From assembly GCF_000520995.1 (NCBI RefSeq), contig NZ_JACA01000005.1, positions 328,888 to 392,887 of the forward strand: a stretch of DNA of 64,000 nt. Reading direction: 5' to 3'. The notes below the pieces were generated by a model. It had not been told where the DNA came from. It worked only from the letters and a program-made list of their open reading frames with translations, and made no database searches. The DNA comes from Aquimarina macrocephali JAMB N27. GTDB lineage: Bacteria > Bacteroidota > Bacteroidia > Flavobacteriales > Flavobacteriaceae. Made by a program: the position numbers and the translations under genes. Below are positions 35,628-45,903 of the stretch, piece after piece; the stretch's first letter is position 1, and each line of letters starts with the position of its first letter.

Positions 35628-38390
35628 TTGAAATATACTAGCAAGTTACTATTTCTATTATTTATCATATCCCTAATTACACAGAGAATACATTCGCAAT
35701 GTAATCTAGGTCTTATCACTATTGAAAAGTGTGATATGGAAAATATAGACTTCGATGGGGTTGATGGACCCGATGGGATTATCAATATATATACAGAGAC
35801 AGGCACAACTCCTGCAGATGGAACATGGACTATAGACCCAAAATTTGTTTCAGCATTCGACGCTGCGACGGGTAATTTATTTATGTGGGAACTAAAAAAG
35901 TCGACCACAATAATTACACAAGATGATTATTTTTTCGAATTAAAGAATGCAACTTGTGGAGATGTTCCTGTTAGGACAGCAAGATTAGTTTTGGGCCCAT
36001 ATTCTGGTGTAGCACTTCCACCATCAGGACCACTTAATGTAAATGCTCAAGGTTGTGACCTTATTGGTTTTGATTTATTTAGTGCGTTTGCATTAGATAA
36101 GAATACACCATCTCCACATTTGAATGGGGAATGGACATACAATGGTTCTAGTAGTAGCTTTATAAGTGTTAATAATGATGGTTTTCTTAAGGTAGAAATA
36201 CCTTACCAGCCTGGAGTGCCTTTAGTAGATCAGGAAGTTTTCGAATTGACTTATACTGTTTCAGGTATTGCGGGATGCTCTCCTCCACAACAAACTACCG
36301 TTCGGGTAGCAATGGTTAGACAAGTAGATTCGGGAGAATCTGAGCCCATTCATATTTGTGAAGACGATCTTTTGGCTGGAGTATATGATGCCGATATAGA
36401 TTTAACTAATGACCTATATTTATTAGGAGAAGATATTGAAGGAATATGGCTGCCAGAACCTACAGGACAAATTGATAATTCACAGGATTCGATGGTTAAT
36501 CTGAGAGCGATTTATGATAACCTTATTGATAATGGTAATAATTTACGATTTGGAAGGAAAAAATTTGATTTTACCTATAGTGTAGAGCAACGTTCTGCAG
36601 TGTGTAGTGATGAAACTACGAAAGTTAGTTTTGTGTTTTATGAACAACTTAGGCCATTTAATCAAAGTAACCCTCCTTTTCAAAGATGTAATAATATCCC
36701 GGGAGAAATAGATCTATATAATTTGCTGGAATTCACTACAGAAAATGGCTTACTATTCGAATATTTTAGTGATAAAAAAACAAATTGGCGTTTGGTTTCA
36801 GGTTCATCTGATTTAGGGCTACATGTTTTATCACCTCCCAATCCATTAAAACCTTATACATATAAAGGAACTATAAACCCTTTTGGAGCAGAACCGGGAA
36901 CGTATGTTTTTGAATATGCAGTGAGCCCCAGTATTAATGGTGATCCTGATTCTGTTTGTGATCCCTATGCGACTAATCCATTAGGAGAATTTTATTGCGA
37001 ACATCCTTGTGATGTTATGACTGCCAGAGTAGAAATTCAAATATTTGGATTTGACTATGCAGGAGAAGATACAAAAGATATTAGTTTATGTGAATCTCAA
37101 GGACAAGTAGATCTTAGAAGTTTATTAAGAACTAATGGTACTACAGTAGTAACAACAGGAGTTTGGACAAACACAGCTGGAGATGTAATTGATAATACAT
37201 TTGTTTTTCCAAATAGTAATAGCTCACAAACATTTGCATTTACATACACAACAAATACTATAAATGGATGTGTTGATAGTGCAGATTTAACATTTACAGT
37301 TAACACATTACCTAATGCAGGAGAGAATGCAAGTAGAACACTCTGCTCAGACGATTTAACGATAACACTTTTTGATCTTTTAGGAGGAAACCCAGTTACC
37401 ACAGGAACTTGGGCGGGTCCTTTTGGATATACTTCACCAGATCATTTAGGTATTTTTGATTCTGATAATGTTTTGCTGCCAGTTTTGGGAGCAGGAGATT
37501 ATATATATGTAGTACCTGGTAATCCAGGGTGTTCTGCACAAGATCAATCTACAGTAACTATTACCATTGTCGAACCAGTAGAAATTGGTAATGATCGAAG
37601 TGAAACGTTCTGTAAAATAGATGGTAGAGTAAGCTTGTATTCGCTTTTAGACAGAGATACCCCACGTACTGGGATTTTTGAAGATACCGATAATACAGGT
37701 GCGTTAAGTGCGGATGGAGTAGTAGAGTTTGCGACATTAACCAACAATATTTATAATTTTAGATATGTAATAGCAAATACGTTACCCTGTGATCAATCTT
37801 CTTTAAATGTAGCGATACAAATCATAGATTTACCGATTCCTAACGTACCTCCTCAGGAATTTTGTATTCTTGATGCCTCCAGATTAGAAGATATTGAAGT
37901 TGATGTTCTAAACTATAACTGGTATGCCACATTAGAAAGTGAAATTCCTATTATTGATAATCCTTTACTTTTTGATAACCAGGTATATTATATTGCTACG
38001 ATTGATGCAAATAATTGTGAATCCGAACGTCTTGAAGTTTTGATAAATATATTAAATACCGGGGAGAGATTTGCAAATGGAGAATTATGTACTCTTGATT
38101 TTCAGGACGGAGTATCACCAAACGGTGATAGCCAGAATGATACTTTTGATTTGTTGATAGAAGAGGTGTATAATATCCCAGAAGCATTCCCTGATTTTGA
38201 TTTAAAAATATACAATAGATACGGTAGCCTTGTTTATGAAGGAAATCTTAATACAGAAGAGTTTAGAGGAGAAAGCAATGTGTCTGTGCAGCTAGGAGAT
38301 GACCTTCCTTCGGGAACATACTTTTATGTTTTTGTTCCAAACTTTGAAAATAATTTACCTATACAAGGAAGTTTTTACCTAAGCAGATAA
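35628..38390 (+). CDS. T9SS type B sorting-domain protein (gliding motility-associated C-terminal domain)
   Basis: 920 residues from a TTG start; the signal peptide KYTSKLLFLLFIISLITQ follows at once. The body is a series of Ig-like/PKD-like beta domains with paired Cys. The last ~90 residues (DGVSPNGDSQNDTFDLLIEE.. LKIYNRYGSLVYEGN.. DDLPSGTYFYVF) are the type B C-terminal signal recognised by T9SS. Followed 4 bp later by PorP/SprF, the typical partner of type B cargo. Likely a surface adhesin or motility-related protein. Confidence 0.9.
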   Translation: MKYTSKLLFLLFIISLITQRIHSQCNLGLITIEKCDMENIDFDGVDGPDGIINIYTETGTTPADGTWTIDPKFVSAFDAATGNLFMWELKKSTTIITQDDYFFELKNATCGDVPVRTARLVLGPYSGVALPPSGPLNVNAQGCDLIGFDLFSAFALDKNTPSPHLNGEWTYNGSSSSFISVNNDGFLKVEIPYQPGVPLVDQEVFELTYTVSGIAGCSPPQQTTVRVAMVRQVDSGESEPIHICEDDLLAGVYDADIDLTNDLYLLGEDIEGIWLPEPTGQIDNSQDSMVNLRAIYDNLIDNGNNLRFGRKKFDFTYSVEQRSAVCSDETTKVSFVFYEQLRPFNQSNPPFQRCNNIPGEIDLYNLLEFTTENGLLFEYFSDKKTNWRLVSGSSDLGLHVLSPPNPLKPYTYKGTINPFGAEPGTYVFEYAVSPSINGDPDSVCDPYATNPLGEFYCEHPCDVMTARVEIQIFGFDYAGEDTKDISLCESQGQVDLRSLLRTNGTTVVTTGVWTNTAGDVIDNTFVFPNSNSSQTFAFTYTTNTINGCVDSADLTFTVNTLPNAGENASRTLCSDDLTITLFDLLGGNPVTTGTWAGPFGYTSPDHLGIFDSDNVLLPVLGAGDYIYVVPGNPGCSAQDQSTVTITIVEPVEIGNDRSETFCKIDGRVSLYSLLDRDTPRTGIFEDTDNTGALSADGVVEFATLTNNIYNFRYVIANTLPCDQSSLNVAIQIIDLPIPNVPPQEFCILDASRLEDIEVDVLNYNWYATLESEIPIIDNPLLFDNQVYYIATIDANNCESERLEVLINILNTGERFANGELCTLDFQDGVSPNGDSQNDTFDLLIEEVYNIPEAFPDFDLKIYNRYGSLVYEGNLNTEEFRGESNVSVQLGDDLPSGTYFYVFVPNFENNLPIQGSFYLSR

Positions 38391-38394
38391 ACCA

Positions 38395-39312
38395 ATGAAA
38401 TTGAAGTTAGTTTTTGTAATGTCAATAATTTTCTGCTCGATGATCTATGCTCAGCAGGAACCACAATATTCTCAATATATGTATAATATGAGTACGGTTA
38501 ATCCCGCATATGCTACAGGTCAGAATGGATTGATTTCGACTGGGTTGTTATACAGAAGACAATGGACAGGTATTGAAGGAGCGCCACAAACAGCCAATAT
38601 ATTTGCTAATATTCCTATGAGTGAAAAAATTGAGCTTAGTATAAATTATGTAAACGATAGGATAGGAGATGCTATCCCGGTTAATAATGATTATATAAAT
38701 GTTGATTTTGCATATATCACAAGAATTTCTGATCAGACTCGATTATCATACGGACTAAAAGCAGGTATCAATAATTTTAAAATTGATCCTTCTGGTTCTG
38801 ATGTAGCTAATGATCCTGCGTTTGCAGATAATACATCTACTACACAATTGAATATTGGAGCAGGCTTGTATTTGTTTACTAATAATTTTTACGCGGGTAT
38901 ATCTTCGCCAAACTTACTTCCTAGCGATATAGATATTGATGGTATAGGTGTTGCACAAACAAAAACACATATATATGGTATAGCAGGTTATGTCTTTGAT
39001 TTTATTGATGAAGTAAAATTAAAACCTTCAATGGTTATCAAGCAGGTTGTAGATTCTCCTTTAACCTTTGATCTTTCACTAAATTCTTTGATTTATGATA
39101 AATTCGAATTAGGGATATCTTACCGATATACGGACTCTTTTATTGCTTTGGCGGGGTTTAATATTACAAAAAACCTAAAAGTTGGATATTCCTATGATTT
39201 TAGTGTTAGTGATTTAAGTGGTTATAATAATGGAAGCCATGAAATTGTAATATTATTCAATTTTGATCTTCTTAAGTTTAGTAATAAATATTCCTCTCCA
39301 AGATTTTTCTAG
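38395..39312 (+). CDS. PorP/SprF family T9SS membrane protein
   Basis: 305 residues. Signal peptide ending IFCSMIYAQ, then the PorP/SprF hallmark QEPQYSQYMYNMSTVNPAYA and RRQWTGIEGAPQT. The rest is an outer-membrane beta barrel (SYGLKAGINNFKI, LGISYRYTDSFIALAGFNI, KVGYSYDFSVS). Such proteins hold or present a specific type B cargo, here surely the preceding gene product. Its stop touches the start of the OmpA gene. Confidence 0.93.
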   Translation: MKLKLVFVMSIIFCSMIYAQQEPQYSQYMYNMSTVNPAYATGQNGLISTGLLYRRQWTGIEGAPQTANIFANIPMSEKIELSINYVNDRIGDAIPVNNDYINVDFAYITRISDQTRLSYGLKAGINNFKIDPSGSDVANDPAFADNTSTTQLNIGAGLYLFTNNFYAGISSPNLLPSDIDIDGIGVAQTKTHIYGIAGYVFDFIDEVKLKPSMVIKQVVDSPLTFDLSLNSLIYDKFELGISYRYTDSFIALAGFNITKNLKVGYSYDFSVSDLSGYNNGSHEIVILFNFDLLKFSNKYSSPRFF

Positions 39313-41391
39313 ATGATGAAAGCTAAGATATTATTGATAATAACTGTACTGATTACTCAATTTGCCTTTTCACAACAAAAAAGCAGAGCAGATCGTTTTT
39401 TTGAAAAAGGAGATTTTATAAATGCTGCACAGCAATATGAAGAAGAGTTAAATAAGGAAGGGTATACAAAACATATCCTTAAAAATATTACCACTTCATA
39501 CTATAATACTTTTCAATTTAGAAAAGCTTATCGATATCTAAAGATATTAACTTCGGGTAAGTTTTATGATAAAGATAAAACATATCATAATCAGTATAAT
39601 TTTGTGATGTATCAGGTGCTTTCTGCATTAGGAGAATATGAAAAATCTGTAGAATACCTTTCTATATACAAGTCAAACAATACCGTGAGAGATTTTAGTG
39701 CCTCTGATGCGATTTCTACAATAGAGGATTTTAAATTAAAAGATGATGATTATACTATAGCAAGTGCTGCTTTTAACTCAGAAGCTTCTGAGTTTGGAGC
39801 TATTAAGAGAGATAGTATTCTTTATTTTAGTACAGATAGACGTCCTTATAGTCCTTTAGATAAAAACTATAGGTGGACACATCGCCCGTTTTTGGATATT
39901 TATAAAGTAAAGGTGGACCAGAACAATAAACCTGTTTCTGAAATTGAAACTATTTCAAAAGAAATTAATTCAAAACTTCATGAAGGGAATTTTTGTTTTA
40001 CTACCGACGGAAATACAATCTACTTGTCTAAAAGTAATTCTGAAAAAGGAAAAAAGAAATTTGATAGTATTAATAATAATGCTATTCATTTATATAAGGC
40101 CATTAAGGTTGATGGTAAGTGGGGCAAACCTGAGAAATTAGAATTTAATGATGTAAACTACTCTGTTGAGCACCCTTCATTAAGTGCAAATGGAGAGATG
40201 TTATATTTTAGTTCGAATATGCCTGGAGGATATGGAGATTTTGATATTTATTTTGTTACCGTAAATCAGGATGGTACATATGGTAAACCAACTAATCTGG
40301 GGCCAACGATTAACACCGAAAATAGAGAGCAGTTTCCATTTATTTCAGAAAAGGGTCATTTGTTTTTTTCTTCAAATGGACATTTAGGATTAGGTATGAT
40401 GGATATATTTGTTTCAGAACTACGAAAAGAAAAACTAATCAGACCCGTTAATCTAGGAGCGCCAATTAATTCTAGCTACGATGATTTTTCTATCACATAT
40501 TATAACGAAACAGATGGTTTTTTTGCATCAAACCGAAAAAAATCAGGAGATGATATTTATACCTTTTCTCAGATTGGAGATATTTTCCCACGCGAATATA
40601 GAACACGTTTTGAAGTCCGGGATTTTGCAACCGATAATTATATCGCCAATCCAGATGTTGTTTTGTATAATAACGATAATGTAAAGGTGTATGAGGGTCA
40701 ATTAGATTCTATTGCAGCTTTTGATCTAAAGATATTTCCTGGGAGATATAACTTTAAAGCTTCTGCAGATAAGTATAAAACTAGAACCAAACCGTTGATG
40801 GTTAAGGAGAAAGATGAAGAGATCTACATTATTTACTTGGATAGAGAAAAGGATATTGCCGTAACAGATGATGAAAACAGAATACAATCCAGTGACAGTA
40901 CTAATATCAATGAGCGTACTAGAATTAGTGAATCTAATACAGAGCGTAAAAAAGAAGAAATAACCAAAACCAGACTAAGAGAAATCCTTCTTGCAGACAA
41001 AGATGGCCCGCCGGTTATAGAAAAGAATGGAAAACTCTATTTTGATATGCCTCCAATTTATTTTGATTATGATAAATGGAATATACGAGCTGATTCTAAA
41101 AAAGTGCTTGATAAACTTGCTGCAAAGTTAGAACGATATAAGACGGTTTATATTAATATAAGTTCCCATACAGATAGTAGAGGTACAGAATCATATAATC
41201 AGGTGTTATCGGCAAAAAGAGCTGAATCTACACGTAATTATCTCGCTTTGGTAGGGTATGTAAATGCAAGGAGAATGCAGTTTGTTGGATTTGGTGAATC
41301 ACAACCTCTAATTGACTGTGGTAGTAAAGTATGTACAGAAGAAGATCATCAAACCAATAGGAGGAGTGAATTCGAAATTATTAAGTATTAA
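39313..41391 (+). CDS. OmpA family protein with TPR and PD40 repeats (T9SS/gliding accessory)
   Basis: 692 residues. Signal peptide (MKAKILLIITVLITQFAFSQ, first Met optional), TPR-like helices at ~25-120 (KGDFINAAQQYEEELNKEGY), and WD40-like PD40 beta-propeller repeats at ~150-420 (LYFSTDRRPY, LYFSSNMPGGYGDFDIYFVT, LFFSSNGHLGLGMMDIFVSE). A carboxypeptidase-regulatory-like domain spans ~430-500, and a C-terminal OmpA domain (PPIYFDYDKWNIRADSKKVL, SSHTDSRGTESYNQVLSAKR) binds peptidoglycan. The order resembles PorE-type periplasmic components. Last gene of the three-gene module. Confidence 0.92.
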   Translation: MMKAKILLIITVLITQFAFSQQKSRADRFFEKGDFINAAQQYEEELNKEGYTKHILKNITTSYYNTFQFRKAYRYLKILTSGKFYDKDKTYHNQYNFVMYQVLSALGEYEKSVEYLSIYKSNNTVRDFSASDAISTIEDFKLKDDDYTIASAAFNSEASEFGAIKRDSILYFSTDRRPYSPLDKNYRWTHRPFLDIYKVKVDQNNKPVSEIETISKEINSKLHEGNFCFTTDGNTIYLSKSNSEKGKKKFDSINNNAIHLYKAIKVDGKWGKPEKLEFNDVNYSVEHPSLSANGEMLYFSSNMPGGYGDFDIYFVTVNQDGTYGKPTNLGPTINTENREQFPFISEKGHLFFSSNGHLGLGMMDIFVSELRKEKLIRPVNLGAPINSSYDDFSITYYNETDGFFASNRKKSGDDIYTFSQIGDIFPREYRTRFEVRDFATDNYIANPDVVLYNNDNVKVYEGQLDSIAAFDLKIFPGRYNFKASADKYKTRTKPLMVKEKDEEIYIIYLDREKDIAVTDDENRIQSSDSTNINERTRISESNTERKKEEITKTRLREILLADKDGPPVIEKNGKLYFDMPPIYFDYDKWNIRADSKKVLDKLAAKLERYKTVYINISSHTDSRGTESYNQVLSAKRAESTRNYLALVGYVNARRMQFVGFGESQPLIDCGSKVCTEEDHQTNRRSEFEIIKY

Positions 41392-41418
41392 TAATTTACT
41401 GAAACGCATTACAATCTT

Positions 41419-41449
41419 TTGTTTTCTAATAAATTAAATTGTACTTTTG
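41419..41449 (+). promoter_or_regulatory. rpsA promoter
   Basis: TTG (41419-41421) and TACTTTTG (41442-41449) with a 20-bp gap match the Bacteroidota consensus. It leaves a ~110-nt untranslated leader before rpsA that could carry autoregulation. Confidence 0.75.
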
Positions 41450-41564
41450 CACTCCTTTTTAGCGAATAAGAGGATTAAAAAGGACATAGTTTAATTTAAT
41501 TAATACTTCTGTATAATTTTCGTCTTGATTCTCAATAATATACAGGATACAAATTTTATCTTCA

Positions 41565-43385
41565 ATGTCTGAAGAAACAAAAAACACAGACGTTCAGGAA
41601 GTAGAGAAGAAAGCAGTAGCTGAAACTCCACAACAAGCAAACCCTGAACAATTCCTAAAAGATTTTAACTGGCATAACTACGAAGAAGGGATAGATCCTA
41701 TCGCTGATTCAAAACTTGAAGAGTTTGAAAAGTTAGTTGCCGAGAATTTTGTGGATACCCTAAACGATGAGGTAGTAGACGGAACAGTAATTAATATCAC
41801 TGATCGTGATGCTATTATTGATATCAATGCTAAAAGTGAAGGTGTTATCTCGCTAAACGAATTTCGTTATAACCCAGATCTTAAAGTAGGAGACAAGGTA
41901 GAGGTTTTAATTGATGTGCGTGAAGACGCTACAGGTCAATTAATCTTATCTCACCGTAAAGCTCGTGTGATTAAAGCATGGGATAGAGTAAATAGTGCTC
42001 ATGATACAGGTGAAATTGTAAATGGTTTTGTGAAATGTAGAACCAAAGGAGGTATGATCGTAGATGTATTTGGTATTGAAGCTTTCTTACCAGGTTCTCA
42101 AATCGATGTGAAGCCAATTCGTGATTATGATGCGTATGTAGGAAAAACAATGGAATTTAAAGTGGTGAAAATAAACCACGAATTCAAAAACGTTGTTGTA
42201 TCTCATAAAGCGCTTATCGAAGCAGATATCGAAGAGCAGAAAAAAGAAATTATTGGTCAATTAGAAAAAGGTCAAGTATTAGAAGGTACTGTTAAGAATG
42301 TTACTTCTTATGGTGTATTTGTTGATCTTGGAGGAGTTGATGGATTAGTTCATATTACAGATCTTTCTTGGTCTAGAATCAACCATCCAAATGAGATCGT
42401 TGAACTTGATCAGAAGTTGAATGTAGTTATCTTAGACTTTGATGAGGCTAAGACTCGTATTCAATTAGGTCTTAAACAATTAAAACCACACCCATGGGAA
42501 GCTCTTGATAAAGAACTTAAAGTAGGTGATAAAGTTAAAGGTAAAGTTGTTGTAATTGCTGATTACGGTGCTTTTATCGAAGTTGAAGAAGGAGTAGAAG
42601 GATTAATTCACGTATCTGAAATGTCTTGGTCTACACATTTACGTTCTGCACAAGATTTCGTAAAAGTAGGTGATCAGGTAGAAGCAGTAATTCTTACCTT
42701 GGATAGAGAAGAACGTAAGATGTCTCTTGGTATCAAGCAATTGACTCCAGATCCATGGACAGATATTACAACTAAATACCCTGTTGGATCTAAGCATAAT
42801 GGTATTGTTCGTAACTTCACTAATTTTGGTGTATTCGTAGAATTAGAAGAAGGTATCGATGGTTTAATTTATATCTCAGATCTTTCATGGACTAAGAAAA
42901 TCAAACACCCATCAGACTTTACTAATGTAAGTGATAAGCTTGATGTGATTGTTCTTGAACTAGATGTAGAAGGACGTAAGTTAAGTCTAGGTCATAAGCA
43001 AACAGAAGATAATCCTTGGGATAAATATGAAGGTGAATTTGCTTTAGGAACTAAGCATACTGCAACAATCGGTGAAATCGTAGACAAAGGTGCTACTATA
43101 GATTTCAATGAAGATGTAGTTGCTTTTGTACCATCTCGTCATCTTGAAAAAGAAGATGGAAGCAAACTTAAGAAAGGTGATGAAGCAGAATTCCAAATTA
43201 TTGAGTTCAATAAAGAATTCAAAAGAGTGGTTGCTTCTCATACAGCTTTATTCAAAGAAGAAGAAGCTAAGATCGTTAAACAAGCTGCGAAGAAAGCTGC
43301 TACAGGTTCAGCAGAAAAAACAACGCTTGGTGATATCGATGCTTTAGCAGATCTTAAAGCTAAAATGGAAAAAGGAGGGAACTAG
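41565..43385 (+). CDS. rpsA: 30S ribosomal protein S1
   Basis: 606 residues with six S1 OB-fold repeats, visible as GTVINITDRDAIIDI, GFVKCRTKGGMIVDVFGIEA, GTVKNVTSYGVFVDLGGVDG, GKVVVIADYGAFIEVEEGVE, GIVRNFTNFGVFVELEEGID and ATIGEIVDKGATIDF. The first two are the ribosome-anchoring, more diverged repeats. S1 helps bind mRNAs without strong Shine-Dalgarno sites, in keeping with the weak SD sites seen in this window. Confidence 0.96.
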   Translation: MSEETKNTDVQEVEKKAVAETPQQANPEQFLKDFNWHNYEEGIDPIADSKLEEFEKLVAENFVDTLNDEVVDGTVINITDRDAIIDINAKSEGVISLNEFRYNPDLKVGDKVEVLIDVREDATGQLILSHRKARVIKAWDRVNSAHDTGEIVNGFVKCRTKGGMIVDVFGIEAFLPGSQIDVKPIRDYDAYVGKTMEFKVVKINHEFKNVVVSHKALIEADIEEQKKEIIGQLEKGQVLEGTVKNVTSYGVFVDLGGVDGLVHITDLSWSRINHPNEIVELDQKLNVVILDFDEAKTRIQLGLKQLKPHPWEALDKELKVGDKVKGKVVVIADYGAFIEVEEGVEGLIHVSEMSWSTHLRSAQDFVKVGDQVEAVILTLDREERKMSLGIKQLTPDPWTDITTKYPVGSKHNGIVRNFTNFGVFVELEEGIDGLIYISDLSWTKKIKHPSDFTNVSDKLDVIVLELDVEGRKLSLGHKQTEDNPWDKYEGEFALGTKHTATIGEIVDKGATIDFNEDVVAFVPSRHLEKEDGSKLKKGDEAEFQIIEFNKEFKRVVASHTALFKEEEAKIVKQAAKKAATGSAEKTTLGDIDALADLKAKMEKGGN

Positions 43386-43409
43386 TTTCTCAACATTTTT
43401 TGATATAGC

Positions 43410-43440
43410 AAAGGCCGTTCTTATGAACGGCCTTTTGTTT
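43410..43440 (+). terminator. rpsA terminator
   Basis: AAAGGCCGTTC / GAACGGCCTTT, 11-bp perfect stem with TTAT loop followed by TGTTTTT. Confidence 0.9.
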
Positions 43441-43759
43441 TTATAAATACACTGTATCCAGTGTTGTTTTTACTTCCCTCTACTTTGGGCTTATTCTGCT
43501 CAAAATTATAACTATGTTTTATTAGTATATACCATAACCATGATTATAACTGGGTTTTTTGACATGTACTCTAGTGAAAAATGGTTTGATTAGCAAACAT
43601 AATACAATGATATTATTATTTGATAATGTGTTGACTTGACTGAATTGTAAAATTTTATATCCCTGAAAAATGGGAGGTTATTTTCACTAATAGTAGTATG
43701 GTATAGAGAGTGAAGCTTCCTGATATTTGCATTGTACAAAATCATAAACGTTTTTTAAA
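43441..43759. other. AT-rich intergenic region
   Basis: No coding stretch with protein-like composition. It holds a small inverted repeat CACTG-tatc-CAGTG (43450-43463) and presumably the promoter of the next gene; no clear TTG/TAnnTTTG pair seen. Confidence 0.5.
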
Positions 43760-44161
43760 ATGAAAAATATAAACAGGGCAATCATATTTGTATTAAATTT
43801 TTTAATAATCATTCAGGCAAATGCCAAAGAAACAAATAGACTGGCAATTGCAGTAAATGATAAGCCAATTATAACGTCTGTAAAAAAGAATATAGATACA
43901 GAGCCAAAAAATAAAAAAACTAAAAAAGTAACTAAGAATAAAAGTTTTCATTCTATCAAAAAATGGAAAATAACGATAGAATACACAGATGGCGGTATTA
44001 TGTCTAAAACTATTGTTGTAAAAGAAAACTCTAATTTAAGTGCTTTGGAAACGGCATTCCTGGAAGCCGAAAAATATATGAAGACTATTGAAGATATTAA
44101 GAATTATGAAGTATCTCCAGTGTCCAAAAACTCGTTTGTACTATTAGCTGGGGGAATATAG
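43760..44161 (+). CDS. small exported protein of unknown function
   Basis: 133 residues. A signal peptide (INRAIIFVLNFLIIIQANA) precedes a Lys-rich linker (TEPKNKKTKKVTKNK) and a ~75-residue domain (KWKITIEYTDGGIMSKTIVV.. ALETAFLEAEKYMKTIED). No family recognised. Flanked by terminators on both sides, so monocistronic. Confidence 0.65.
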   Translation: MKNINRAIIFVLNFLIIIQANAKETNRLAIAVNDKPIITSVKKNIDTEPKNKKTKKVTKNKSFHSIKKWKITIEYTDGGIMSKTIVVKENSNLSALETAFLEAEKYMKTIEDIKNYEVSPVSKNSFVLLAGGI

Positions 44162-44177
44162 TATAGATAATTATTTT

Positions 44178-44211
44178 AAAAAGGCGTAATTATTAAATTA
44201 CGCCTTTTTTT
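44178..44211 (+). terminator. intrinsic terminator after the small exported protein gene
   Basis: AAAAAGGCGTAAT pairs with ATTACGCCTTTTT around a 6-nt loop, ending in seven T. Confidence 0.88.
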
Positions 44212-44329
44212 GTAGCTCATAATGTTGAAGGGATCTCTTTTTTATATACTATAAATTTAGAACTATTAATTTACGGTAATATGTTTTCTGCAAAGTAGAT
44301 TTTCTATAGTATGTTATTTAGAAATTGAA

Positions 44330-44359
44330 TTGTATAGTTCCAAAATTTCACTACTTTTG
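44330..44359 (+). promoter_or_regulatory. pyrR promoter
   Basis: TTG (44330-44332) and TACTTTTG (44352-44359) with a 19-bp gap; transcription would start ~20 bp before the pyrR ATG at 44385, leaving almost no leader. That argues against a long pyr attenuator here. Confidence 0.7.
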
Positions 44360-44384
44360 TATTCCAGATATCCATTTGGAGATT

Positions 44385-44924
44385 ATGAGTCAAAAATTAC
44401 TACTTAGTGCGAAAGAGATTGATATAATTCTGCACCGTTTGGCTTGTCAATTAATTGAAAATCATACGCATTTTAGAGATACTGTTTTAATTGGGATTCA
44501 GCCTAGAGGAGCTTTTTTAGCTGATCGTATCAAGAAAATTTTGGTAGATCATTATATGGTAACAGATATCAAATTAGGTTACCTTGATATTACGTTCTAT
44601 CGAGACGATTTTAGGAGAGGAGAAAAAATTCTTGAGGCTAATAAAACCCATATTGATTTTGTTGTAGAAGATAAACGAATTGTGTTTATTGATGATGTAT
44701 TATATACAGGACGAAGTATTAGAGCAGCTTTGACAGCTGTACAATCTTTTGGAAGGCCACAAGAAATTGAACTACTAACGCTAATTGACAGACGTTTTAG
44801 TAGACATTTACCGATACAACCTAATTATAGAGGTCGACAGGTAGATGCCATAAATCAAGAAAAGGTGAAAGTAGATTGGGAAGAAAATGATGGTAAAGAT
44901 GCCGTGTATTTGATAGGAAATTAA
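44385..44924 (+). CDS. pyrR: PyrR bifunctional pyrimidine regulator / uracil phosphoribosyltransferase
   Basis: 179 residues from ATG 44385; the frame is open further upstream, but the promoter -7 element lies there. PRPP-binding loop VVEDKRIVFIDDVLYTGRSI, with IGIQPRGAFLADRI and the PyrR-type LIDRRFSRHLPIQPNYRGRQ. First gene of a pyrR-pyrB operon. Confidence 0.95.
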   Translation: MSQKLLLSAKEIDIILHRLACQLIENHTHFRDTVLIGIQPRGAFLADRIKKILVDHYMVTDIKLGYLDITFYRDDFRRGEKILEANKTHIDFVVEDKRIVFIDDVLYTGRSIRAALTAVQSFGRPQEIELLTLIDRRFSRHLPIQPNYRGRQVDAINQEKVKVDWEENDGKDAVYLIGN

Positions 44925-44970
44925 GATCTCTAAATAAGATTGTTTTATTTAAAATTATAAATTAAGACGA

Positions 44971-45900
44971 ATGAGCGAATTAAGTGTACATCACTTATTG
45001 GGAATAAAATATCTAAATAAAGAAGATATTAATTTAATCTTTGAGACTGCTGATCACTTTAAAGAAGTTATTAATAGACCAATTAAAAAAGTTCCTTCGC
45101 TTAGAGACATAACGATAGCTAATCTTTTCTTTGAGAATAGTACAAGAACAAGATTATCTTTTGAATTAGCAGAAAAACGACTCTCTGCAGATGTAATTAA
45201 TTTTTCTGCAGCATCTTCTTCTGTAAAGAAAGGAGAAACCCTTATTGATACCGTAAATAATATCCTTTCTATGAAAGTAGATATGGTAGTCATGAGACAC
45301 CCTAACCCCGGGGCGGGAGTTTTTCTTTCTAAACATGTAGAAGCAAGTATTGTTAATGCAGGAGATGGAGCCCATGAGCATCCTACACAAGCTTTATTGG
45401 ATTCGTATTCTATACGCGAACGATTAGGAGAAGTAGGAGGGAAAAAGGTTGTGATTGTAGGGGATATTTTGCACTCTAGAGTTGCACTGTCTAATATCTT
45501 TGCCTTAAAACTACAAGGAGCAGAAGTAAAAGTTTGTGGCCCTAAAACTCTAATTCCTAAATATATTGAGAAATTAGGAGTTCAGGTCGAAACAGATCTA
45601 AAAAAAGCACTAGAATGGTGCGATGTCGCCAATATGTTGCGTGTGCAAAATGAAAGAATGGAGATTAGTTATTTTCCATCAACACGAGAATATACTCAAC
45701 AATTTGGAGTAAATAAAAAGTTATTGGATAGTCTGAATAAGGAAATTGTAATCATGCACCCAGGACCAATCAATCGTGGAGTAGAAATCACGAGTGATGT
45801 TGCTGATTCTAACCAAGCCATAATATTGGATCAGGTACAGAATGGGGTTGCAGTGCGAATGGCTGTAATATATCTTTTAGCTTCAAAAATTAAACGATGA
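44971..45900 (+). CDS. pyrB: aspartate carbamoyltransferase catalytic subunit
   Basis: 309 residues. Condenses carbamoyl phosphate and aspartate. Phosphate-binding FFENSTRTRLSFELAEKRL, then HPTQALLDSYSIRE, VGDILHSRVALSN and the C-terminal HPGPINRGVEI. No pyrI nearby. 46 bp after pyrR and 3 bp before the STAS-like gene. Confidence 0.96.
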   Translation: MSELSVHHLLGIKYLNKEDINLIFETADHFKEVINRPIKKVPSLRDITIANLFFENSTRTRLSFELAEKRLSADVINFSAASSSVKKGETLIDTVNNILSMKVDMVVMRHPNPGAGVFLSKHVEASIVNAGDGAHEHPTQALLDSYSIRERLGEVGGKKVVIVGDILHSRVALSNIFALKLQGAEVKVCGPKTLIPKYIEKLGVQVETDLKKALEWCDVANMLRVQNERMEISYFPSTREYTQQFGVNKKLLDSLNKEIVIMHPGPINRGVEITSDVADSNQAIILDQVQNGVAVRMAVIYLLASKIKR

Positions 45901-45903
45901 TTT

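Noticed and set aside
44359..44384. pyr attenuator upstream of pyrR
   Set aside because: The promoter lies so close to the start codon that there is no room for a leader hairpin.
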